Below are positions 55,336-64,000 of a stretch of DNA of 64,000 nucleotides, piece by piece. The stretch covers positions 186,001 to 250,000 of the forward strand of contig JABTTQ020002534.1 in the NCBI GenBank assembly GCA_016081115.2. The letters run 5' to 3'. The notes under the pieces were generated by a model. It did not search any database. It was not told where the DNA came from and worked only from the letters and a program-made list of their open reading frames with translations. Within the stretch, counting starts at the first letter, position 1; every line of letters starts with the position of its first letter. The translations under genes were made by a program, and so were the position numbers. Source of the DNA: Rehmannia glutinosa. Lineage: Eukaryota; Streptophyta; Magnoliopsida; Lamiales; Orobanchaceae.

Positions 55336-55443
55336 CAATGCAAGAGCTATAATTCGTAGAACTATTAGAAAAATTTACATGTCACAATACAAAATGGATG
55401 CTTCAGGATATACACTTATACATAAATGCGAGCAAAAGACTAG
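55336..55443 (+). mobile_element. Helitron 3' end fragment, cut by element B
   Basis: CAATGCAAGAGCTATAATTC through AGCAAAAGACTAG is homologous to 39205-39308. The hairpin is degraded (ACTTATACATAAATGCGAG), while CTAG (55440-55443) and the following T are kept. Element B inserted inside this copy. Confidence 0.65.
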
Positions 55444-56640
55444 TATATATAATAACATAATCACTTGAAAAATAGTAATCCGAAATTTTTCCACCTAAAA
55501 GATCATCCCAAAATTAGTAAAAAATGATTTCAAATTTGACGTTAACTTTAGTAAGATTAAAAGTCTCGTTCTTTATGGAATTCCAATCAGTGTTAAATTT
55601 GGTAAACAATAATGTCATATTTATGGAATTGTAATCAATTATTTCCGGTTATAAATTAATTGTGATTATAATTATTGAAAAAAAATATTGATTATGGTAA
55701 ATTTAATAATTATTTAGGAAAGTTTGAGTATTTGACTGATATCAATCAAATTTCTACCGGCAAACAATAATAAAAAATCTAAACTATTGATTAACTCTGG
55801 CTAATATTTTTGTAATAATATTATATTGTAATAATATTATCTTCATAACAAGCCTTCCATAAATAATATATATATACATATATATCAATTACAAATGCAA
55901 AACTCTTATAAATAAATACATAATATTAACTACAAGATTCCGAAAGTAAATAAAAGAAATAAAAATTTGTTATTAAGTTTACAATATATAGCAAAAAATT
56001 ATATTAAATGTTTCCTTAATGACTCATTTATTCACCTATAAATATGAATTCTCAATGCAGTCATTCTTACTAATAAAGTTCTTTTTATTTAGAAAACTTA
56101 TCTTAATAAAACCATATGGCAATATATCTCTTCCATGCAGAAAAAATGGTGCCAATGTTCATGTTTATTAAGGATATCAACATGGGACAACAAAAATGGA
56201 TCATGAGACTGCGTGGTTCGATTCTATAAGAAATTACCTGTATATAATTATTAAAACAATTGAAACAGTCCGAAGTGTGTATCTCATGACATAGAGGTAT
56301 GTTGTTTATTTATTTTTATAACATTAAAACTTTTAAATTAATTATAGCATAAATAGGTTTTAAATTTCAAGTTTTCTTATTGTAGGGTGATAGAATCCAT
56401 GGAATTATAAGAAATGCCAACATCGCCCAATATAAGAGAATGTTGTGGCGACGATAAATAGAAAACAAACAGAAGAAATATTGTGTACAACGAAATATTC
56501 CAAAATTTATAATTATTGAATGTACTGATTTTGCTTAATTTGTCTCAAGTTTGTATAGTACAATTTTATATTCTTTAGCATTGTATTTCTTTGATAAATG
56601 CAATTTACATCTAACAAAACAACTCACCCCGCGTGTCACA
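55444..56640 (+). mobile_element. Degraded Helitron-associated DNA with RPA-like fragment
   Basis: Mostly AT-rich. A short frame at 56155-56229 (FIKDINMGQQKWIMRLRGSI, then stop) resembles the start of RPA-like OB domains carried by plant Helitrons. Sequence just after 55443 resembles that after 39308. No other gene was recognised. Confidence 0.4.
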
Positions 56641-56645
56641 CATTT

Positions 56646-56850
56646 GACAGCTCTACTTGTTTGTGAGCATTTAGAAAATAGATTTTTTAATAAATAACTT
56701 CTGAAAAAGCCTCAAGTTGTAACTTCTCTAGAATGAACATTTTGGAGGAGTGGCTTATCAAAAAATTAATTTTAAATTAACCACCAAACATGTAGTATTA
56801 TGGAAATCCAAAAGTCCATCTGAAAAGTGCTCTCAAACAAGCACATGTTT
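56646..56850. mobile_element. MITE-like inverted repeat
   Basis: The left end (ACTTGTTTGTGAGCATTTAG) and reverse-complemented right end (GCTTGTTTGAGAGCACTTTT) are similar over ~40 bp. A relative begins near 63822 (GCATGTTTGGGAGCACTATG). No coding sequence. Target duplication is not clear. Confidence 0.45.
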
Positions 56851-58288
56851 TTAATATTTTTACTATTAAAACCTCTTATAACGTATCTATTTTATTTATA
56901 AGTATTTATTAATTAAACACAAATATAAAATTACCAAATATTTTCAAATATAATATTACATGTTTTTAAGAAAAAAATCATAAAATAAAATATATTTCTT
57001 TAAAACTTATATAGTCAATAATTCGATATAAGAACTCAAATATAAATAGTCAATATAAAAATATAACTAAACCACATATTTTATTTTTCCACGAAAGTTC
57101 TATATAAAGAATTCATTAGAGAAAATACGAAAAAAAATAGAAATGGATTTGAATAAATTATAGATATTTAGGACCCGTTTACTTTTTGTTTAAAAAGGAA
57201 TGTTTTAATTCTTCTTACTATTTAAAATTTAAACAATACATTTCTTTTGGCATGGCCATCGGATTGTTTGTTATTGAAATTATTTGCATTTTCACTTATG
57301 AATAAATAAGCTGTTTACCTTTTTAAGTGATTTTGGGTGGGTAAAACATCTTAATTAACTTTCAATCAATTTTATCAGAACTTACCAAGTTACAGATATC
57401 CTGAAAATAATTATCGATTTTTTTTTACTATACTAATAACGTAGTCAAAGTTCAAAATGTACCTAAATATCACACGCACCAAAGGTCACTTGATTGACTC
57501 GAATCTAATTGAGCCTGCATTTTGGACTTTGTTATTGGGTTCTTCCCATAAGTATTGAAAAAAATGACATTTTTCCAGCTTTTCACACATTATGGACAAA
57601 TGGAAGTTGAAATAAATATGGTGACTTTTTCAATTAATACTACATGTATGGATTCGAATTATTAGAAAATAGAAGAACTGGAATCAGCCAGTAGCGTTAT
57701 TTAAAAAATAAATAAGGAAAAATTCCCCTTTCAGTATTTTTTGACTACTTCTGCAATAGTCCAGACTCTTCAATTGGCACTTTGAATTGTCTCAAAATGA
57801 TAGCTTCAACTATTGTTAGTACTTAGACAAAAATAAGCCACATGAATTGAACATGGACTTTGTCTCTTTAATGAGGTTTGAAGTTGAAGTACAATAGCCA
57901 GGTCAAAAAGAGCTCACTCAGTCACTTGCTCCAAGCTGTGTGAAATTCCCATTTAAGTCTCTTTTGAAGAAATTAATTCCTCTATTTAATTTCTGGACCT
58001 AAAAAAGTTGGTTGTCTCTATGTTTCTTTTTTTTTTTTTTTTTTTTTTTAATTTATGGACCTAAAAAGTGAATGGATTTTAAACTCTTTGGATTTGAAAT
58101 ACATTTTGTTTGGATAATGTGGATTTGTGTAGGAATTTCAATTCCAGCAAATTTTGATGAAAAATTTAAAGGTCAATCTATTTATTTTTTCATATGTTAT
58201 TTAATAAATAAAAATAAAACATATAAACTTATTATTTTGTAAATAATTATAATTTTATACAATAATAAAAATATGAAATATATAACTT
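56851..58288. other. AT-rich intergenic DNA, no gene recognised
   Basis: No ORF with a recognisable domain and no repeat end. A 28-base T run lies near 58023-58050. The part 57470-57960 is less AT-rich and looks unique, but I see no exon structure. Confidence 0.5.
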
Positions 58289-58404
58289 TTATTATGTGTG
58301 AATATGTGCAGTGTGTGTATCGTGTGTGTACAATATGTGCAAATATGTGTATTATGTGTAAGTGTGTGTAGTGTATATAATGTGTGTAGCATGTGCAGTG
58401 TGTG
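58289..58404 (+). repeat. TGTG-rich microsatellite-like tract
   Basis: Irregular (TGTG)n with AT interruptions for ~115 bp. Element F inserted at its right edge, giving a GTGTG duplication. Confidence 0.75.
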
Positions 58405-59696
58405 TGATGGAGATTTTTTATTCTCTTGTTCATTGCAATTTACGTTTCTTTGTGAAGATTCGTGTTGCTTTTGTGCGTTCTTCGTTTATCTATAGCTTCC
58501 GCTGCATCAGTTGGTATTCAGAGACCAGTCTACGCTCCCTGAACCATGTTGTCCAGACCGATTCCACAACGCATTAACGACACTGCACATATCTATCAGC
58601 AGATCGACTTGTTGACAAAACAATTCAATATCGTGCGCATCCAATTTCAAGAGAAATCAAAAGGTTTGTTGAAAAATAATTTCTTGATGGTTGTGAGTTT
58701 GCCTACGATATTGTGCCCATTCAGTCCATCCCATTGGAAACATATTCCACGGACATGGATGTTTACATTGAAGATGGTGGATATGATGGACCACCAAATT
58801 TTATGAGGAAGATGAAGACACTGTTCCAGATGTTGGCTATGAAAACCCTCTACACTTTGACGAGGAAAATGGTGGCTATGATGACCCACCAATTTTTGAC
58901 GAGGAAGATCGCAGTTATGATGACCCATCAATTTTCAATGAAGACGAATATGATGGTTATGATTGACCCCCAATTTTCGATACAAAAATTGAGGATATGG
59001 ATTCGTTGATGGGAAATGGATATTCTCTTTCTCCACTAGAGATCGAAGATATTGTTGATGTCTCACCCCTTCCACCAATTTTACTCTCTTATCATAGGGA
59101 AGAAAAATTGTTCATTAAGAGTAGATTATTGTCTTCTTTGACAGAATTGGCAAGACCGGAGAAGACATATGTTCGTGTTCGCATTAATGGAACATATAAT
59201 TCGCAGAGTCACATGTCATCCTATAATGGTATTGGAGCCTACAAGATAATGATTGATGATTTCTAGAACTCAAACGAGGTTATTTTGTTTTTGATCCAGT
59301 TCAAAAACATATTGCTATTCACCTTATTTTTCCATTTCGTCCTCCTCGCGCTCCTCCATGGTTTGATAATTTTTCTAGGATCTCCCTTCCGATTCGAGGA
59401 CGAATCGTCTCGATCCCGGAGAGAATGATGGAGATAAAGATTTGAAGATTTCTTATTATCTATTAAGATTAGTTTATTAGGTTATTTTATTATCTTTTAA
59501 GAGTTTTCAATTAATATGAGTTTTATTGTTGTAGGACTTTAGTCCTATAAATATTTGTTTTGTTATTACTTTTAGGCAGGTTGAATATTATTAATTTTGA
59601 AATTTATCTCTTTTCCCATAGCTTCTTTACGTTCTTTACGTATTTAAGATTGCTTTGTGTGTGTTCTTTGTTCTCGTTAAGCTTCCGCCTGCATCA
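58405..59696 (+). mobile_element. Element F: small non-autonomous LTR retrotransposon (1.29 kb)
   Basis: 5' LTR 58405-58509 (TGATGGAGAT ... GCTGCATCA), primer site TTGGTATTCAGAG (58511-58523, initiator tRNA-Met type), internal region, purine-rich CGGAGAGAA, 3' LTR 59426-59696 (TGATGGAGATAAAG ... CTGCATCA). Both flanks are GTGTG (58400-58404, 59697-59701). The 5' LTR is 105 bp and the 3' LTR 271 bp, so the 5' copy has an internal deletion of ~165 bp. No RT or integrase remains. Confidence 0.8.
58546..59266 (+). pseudogene. Element F internal coding remnant with acidic YDDP repeats
   Basis: After a start (MLSRPIPQRINDTAHIYQQI) one frame between ~58770 and 59000 encodes about five imperfect 13-14-residue repeats of the type GYDDPPIFDEED, some separated by frame changes and a TGA near 58963. 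Further on, ORF 58997-59266 has SLSPLEIEDIVDVSPLPPIL and no known domain. Acidic repeat regions of this type occur in some plant Ty3/gypsy polyproteins, but I cannot place it exactly. Confidence 0.5.
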
Positions 59697-59701
59697 GTGT
59701 G

Positions 59702-60041
59702 TGTGGAAATGCATGTGAGCATAAAGAGAAAAAATAAATTGATTTCAAATGAGTAATGACTAGGTTTTGGAAGGGATTAAAATCTTTTGAAAATAAACTA
59801 AAACTTAAAGGTGGATTTGAAATCAATTGATTTGAATTTATAAGCCCCAAACATGGGTGTAAATTTAACTAAGGATTTCAAATCCCTTATCCCAAATCCC
59901 CTCCCAAATCCCCCGATCCAAATGCATCCTAAGAGATCCGTCATTACAAGTTTTCCAGCCAAAGAGGTAATGAGCCCATCTCCCAAACAAACAGAGTAGG
60001 GCATAAAGAAGAAAGTGAAATTTAGCAATCTCGTGAGCGAC
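59702..60041. other. AT-rich spacer with CAAATCCC-type words
   Basis: Contains CAAATCCCTTATCCCAAATC and CCAAATGCATCC, with related GGATTTGAAAT words on the other side of element F (near 58090). This may be an older repeat split by F; borders are not clear. Confidence 0.35.
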
Positions 60042-60253
60042 TAAGGGATTGTATGGTTTCCACTCTTATTGGAGATTTTCTAATTTTTTACTGTTTGATA
60101 TATGTAAAGCATGTCTGTTTTACTCAATCTCATTAGAAATATTCCATTTCTAACCCCACATTTTACAATCTCAACTCTATATTCTAAATTCTCACACATG
60201 TATACCCAATTTTCAACTAAACTACATCAGTGGTACTCATTACACCACTACAT

Positions 60254-60948
60254 TAGGGATGACAATGGAATGGGCAGACATGGGTACCACCCTCTCAAAC
60301 CCTAATGGAACGGGTATGGGTAGCTTTATACGGGTTTGGGACGAGTATGGGATGTAAAATCTAATACCTATAAATATACGGGTAGGGAGTGCGAATTTAC
60401 CCCATAGGGTACCTCTACCCGAACCCGTTTATATTTTCACTCATGTAAAAAATATTTTCATATATATGTGTATATAAATAAAATAATAAAATCTTATGTA
60501 TTTATGTGTTGGTGATGTAATTATATGGTATTACTGTTGATTATGCCGTTTTAAGGAATTTACTGGCTATATTTTGTATTTTTGTGGTGCTTTGGATTTA
60601 GTTGATGATTGATGATTACTAACATGTAGAATTAAACACGGATAACTATTACTATTATTAGAATTTAACATATATATTAGGCATTTTCTTATATAATAAC
60701 TGATTTTTGGTATGGTACTCATTTAATATTCATTTACATCATTAAGTATAAGCTTTATTAAATAAAATAAATGGTGTTTGGGTGGGTACGGGTAGTATGC
60801 GGGTATCAACAAATAGATTTGGGACGGGTACGGGTAATAGGTGTAATTTTGTAATAGGGTTTGGGATGGGTACGAGTAGTATTAATATTATAGGGTTCGG
60901 GTACGGATACCATTAAATGAGTAGGTACCCTACCCATTGTCATCCCTA
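60254..60948. mobile_element. hAT-like non-autonomous element 1
   Basis: Terminal inverted repeats TAGGGATGACAATGG (60254-60268) and CCATTGTCATCCCTA (60934-60948). Inner arms are rich in GGGTACGGGTA words. The 8-bp duplication is CACTACAT: intact at 60246-60253, and on the right split as CACT (60949-60952) plus ACAT after hAT element 2. 695 bp, no ORF. Confidence 0.85.
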
Positions 60949-60952
60949 CACT

Positions 60953-61731
60953 CAGGGACGAAGCCATGTAGGGGCCAAGGGGGCACTGCCCCTCCCTCAA
61001 ATTTTGAAAAAAGTAGGTGTATTTTGGTCATTTCACATTTTAATCTTAAAAAAATATAAAAAATGAAAAAATGGGAGAAAAAAATCTTCAATTATATTGC
61101 ATTCCTCTTTCCTATTTCGATTTGTGAATCTTGAAAAATACGAGTCTTGATCATTTTTCCCTTTTCTTAAAATTTTGTACATTTTTTAAGCTACGTCATA
61201 AACTTTGACTTGAATTTTTTACATTATTCTTTTGTGTGTTTTATTTGTTCTTTTTGATATATTGATGTAATTGTATTTTGTTATTTATTGTTGAATATTA
61301 AGATGTGATTGAATTAATACAAAGACTTAATCAAAACTTCTACTTATTTTAAATTCGATGTATTGTTTTTCATTTTTATATGTAGTAGTGGACAAATTAT
61401 CCACTTATGTTTGTAAAAATGAAAAATAGTCATATTTTTCGAATACATGTTTTTTAGTCATTTTGACACGGTCATACTCTTCTTGTGTTCTCTGATGAGG
61501 TATTTAATTATATTTTAAAAAATTAATATGCTACATTTTTCGGAACCGAGTCGTGGACCGGTCCCTAGAAATGAAAAAAAAAAAGACAAAGTGAAAATTT
61601 GAACTCAAAAACAACTAAAAAAACATGGTTATAACTATTTTTATTATGTAGAAGTGGCAAAAAATCGGACAGACTCTTTTACATTAATATTAGTTGGGCC
61701 CCCCTACCCGAAATTCCTGGCTTCGTCACTG
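60953..61731. mobile_element. hAT-like non-autonomous element 2
   Basis: Terminal inverted repeats CAGGGACGAAGCCA and TGGCTTCGTCACTG, flanked by CCTACACT at 60945-60952 and 61732-61739. The inner ends share runs such as GGGGGCACTGCCCC and GGGCCCCCCTACCC. 779 bp, no ORF. Confidence 0.88.
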
Positions 61732-62126
61732 CCTACACTACATACTTAATTTTAATCTTATATTACATAAATGAGACTCACTCTACTATCATCATATCCA
61801 CATAAATTATCATTTCCAAATTAAATATTATCAATTTCATCCAATTATATATTATTGGTTTTCTACCATTACTCATGTGGGTCCAATAACTTTTATATTA
61901 TATATAAAAATCAACACCTTATAACAATTTCCGATAACAAAATTAAAAACAATATTTTAAACCAAACATATTTTCAAATTTTCACTCTATAAATTCTACA
62001 TAAAAATTTTCATAACCACACATATTTTCATACTTTTGCACAATTTTCTATAAAATGTATAGAATTTATCTCAATGAAATGAAAAATGACTTTTTTCATT
62101 GGAATAAAAACCATACTAACCCCTAA

Positions 62127-62856
62127 ATTTGTTGATCATATACTTATACATCGACAAACTTTAAATTAGACAAACAAGACGCCAAATCTTTTATCTATGA
62201 AACTTTAATACCCACATAACTCAAATCCTCCTTTGTTGTGGTTCGCTTGCACTGCCAATAGGGAATCTAAAGACAAGATAAAAATGTTGAGTTGACATTT
62301 TTGGATTAGTATATATACCGATTTGATTCCAGATTAATGGCGGTTACCACATCCATTCGTAGCTGATCGAACGGAGGTTTGAGCCAACGTGCTGGGGAAA
62401 TATTTGTGGACACCGTGAGAGGACGTTTATAATAAAAAGCCAATTGGTAATAAAGAAAATATTTATATATTTATGTTATATATAAGAGTTATTCGTACAT
62501 TCTGAACATGACATATAATGAATACTATTTTGTTTTAATGAACATTTATAATAATTATGAAATATTATCGTAAAAATAGGGTTTTTAGTAAAAATTGTTA
62601 TTAGTAGTAGTAGTAATATAATAGTCACCTATGATAATTATAGTGATAGATATAAAAAACTTTACGTAATTTAAAATTAGGTACCCTGATGCATATATGG
62701 AAATAATATCAAAATAGTCATCCGACCAGTTGTTTTAAATGCGCACTTATGTCTATGAGTTCATATATTATATTTATATATTATTTTTTGGATCAATTTT
62801 TTGGTGTAACTTTAAATATAAAATTAATATATTCATATGTAAAATACAAAATATTT
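62127..62856. other. Intergenic DNA, no gene recognised
   Basis: The part 62235-62420 is of more balanced composition (TCGCTTGCACTGCC, GCTGATCGAACGGAGG) but gives no domain. The rest is AT-rich. Confidence 0.5.
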
Positions 62857-62925
62857 TTTTGATCCGACCCCACGTAGTGGGATTAAGGCTTAGTTTGTTG
62901 TTGTTGTTGTTTTGTTGTTGTATTT
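62857..62925 (+). mobile_element. SINE-like 3' tail
   Basis: GATCCGACCCCACGTAGTGG and GATTAAGGCTTAGTTTG followed by (TTG)n resembles the 3' end of plant Au/TS-type SINEs, which end in a GACCCCAC-GTGGGATTA hairpin and TTG repeats. The tRNA-like head is not seen, so this is a 5'-truncated copy. Confidence 0.5.
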
Positions 62926-64000
62926 AACAAAGTTGAATTTCCTTAATAAATTTCTCCATCAGTATTATATTGGGCGAAAAAAGCTTTTGAAGATGGGCTG
63001 GAAGCCCAATATGAGGCCTAATTGCTCACTTGAGCCCCAATTTTTGTAAGCCCATTGGCTCATTATTGGAGGAGGACATTGGATCTTTTTTTTTTCTGAG
63101 AGTACACACTATTGAATAAAACATTAGATACAATTGCTTTCAACCAAAAAAAACATTAGATATAATTAATATGCATTTTAATGATTATACTATAATAAAC
63201 ATTACAAACATCGCAATAATGAAAGTAGTATTGTATTACACATCACGTATAAGTCTATAACACAAAATATTTCACCAAGCAAATAAAGTCGATTTTTTTT
63301 TTGTCATTCAATGATTATGCTGCTGTAACTTTTTTTTTCTAAAATGCAAGTAATGTTATTCAATGTATTTATTAGTTAATTATTATAATGTCTAATACAG
63401 GTTAGTTAATTATTGATTATCACAAACTATGGCAATATAATATTCCAATTTTCAATTAAATTAAATAAATAAAACTAAATCCTCAATTAATTAAATAGAA
63501 TACAAATATAATTGAAGATTGAAGTATAACAAATTTGAGGACAAAATGAAGATTACGCCAAGATTGGAGTATACAATTGTATTCATTACACCAAATTTGG
63601 TAAATTGAAGAAGAAGAAAATACTAAATTTCGTGTTTTTGGGTGAAGAATGATATTTGGTTTGTCTAATCGCGGACATCTATTTTCCAGTTAGTTTGGCG
63701 ATCGTTATTTATTTATTTATTTTTTGTGTGAAGATCTCTCCAAAAGTACAATAATCTGTTTATATTTATATTATTTCAGGGAACGAGTGGACTTACAGTT
63801 GATTAATTAGTCACTTAATGCATGTTTGGGAGCACTATGCAAAAGTTCATTTGGAAAATGGACTTTTCAATAAGTGTCTCTTGAAAAACCTACAATTTTT
63901 ATGCTTGTTTGGGAGCATTTCTGAGATGAACTTTTGGGTCTAATTTCAATAATAATTGATAGTTAGTGGGTAATTTAAAATAGATTTTTTGGATAAATCA
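62926..64000. other. AT-rich terminal region, partial MITE at the end
   Basis: No ORF with a recognisable domain. From ~63822 a repeat related to 56646-56850 begins (GCATGTTTGGGAGCACTATG, and TGCTTGTTTGGGAGCATTTC near 63903). It is cut by the window end. Confidence 0.45.

Larger units (their letters stand above)
60045..62123. mobile_element. Tourist-like MITE (PIF/Harbinger type) with two nested hAT elements
   Basis: The left end GGGATTGTATGGTTT and reverse-complemented right end GGGGTTAGTATGGTTT are flanked by TAA at 60042-60044 and 62124-62126. Removing the two hAT elements and their duplications leaves about 589 bp without coding capacity. TAA duplication and the G-rich terminus fit Tourist/Harbinger MITEs. 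Confidence 0.75.

Noticed and set aside
58021..58050. Poly(T) as the tail of a - strand retroposon
   Set aside because: No target duplication or retroposon body could be recognised next to it.

Overview
This window is nuclear DNA from a plant, most likely a eudicot with a repeat-rich genome (species not identifiable from sequence alone). It is AT-rich and holds no intact host gene that I can recognise. Nearly everything identifiable is a transposable element (TE), and the window is best read as two nested TE stacks plus short AT-rich spacers.

Stack 1 (about 1.1-38.15 kb). The host is a ~4.2 kb chromovirus-type LTR on the + strand (element D, 1871-5572 and 37630-38153). An Athila-like Ty3/gypsy element on the - strand (element A, ~5570-37629) interrupts it; A has lost its 3' end. 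Two insertions sit inside the A gag gene. The first is a CACTA transposon (10727-18525) carrying a decayed TNP1-like gene and a captured exon of host P5CS (delta-1-pyrroline-5-carboxylate synthase). The second is a complete but decayed chromodomain Ty3/gypsy element (element C, 19269-35480, TSD AAACT). Each LTR of C carries the same older retroposon with a 17-bp target duplication. In the left LTR that retroposon is itself split by a 4,040-bp solo LTR (element E, TSD GCTCG) of the same family as D. The order of insertion is therefore D, then A, then CACTA and C, then E.

Stack 2 (38.15-59.7 kb). Helitron fragments (helicase tail, hairpin plus CTAG 3' ends) are followed by a 3'-truncated LINE (about 41.46-43.70 kb), a copia-like LTR fragment, and a second Athila-like element on the + strand (element B, ~44.69-55.34 kb). 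B keeps gag, protease, RT, RNase H, integrase and a spliced-looking extra ORF in the env position, all with frameshifts or stops. Helitron remnants and a small 1.3-kb LTR element (58405-59696, TSD GTGTG) follow.

Right end (59.7-64 kb). A Tourist-like MITE (60045-62123, TSD TAA) holds two non-autonomous hAT elements. The second hAT landed 4 bp beyond the first and split its target duplication. A SINE-like tail and AT-rich DNA close the window.

The genes do not form a host pathway. Coding signals are retroelement polyproteins (gag, protease, RT, RNase H, integrase), transposase and helicase fragments, all inactive by visible lesions. The most unusual items are the P5CS exon in the CACTA element, an intact 149-codon ORF upstream of gag in C, a chimeric duplicated LTR junction in C, a retroposon multiplied inside the LTRs of C, and arrays of GC-rich palindromes shared by the U3 region and the pre-ORF3 leader of the Athila elements.
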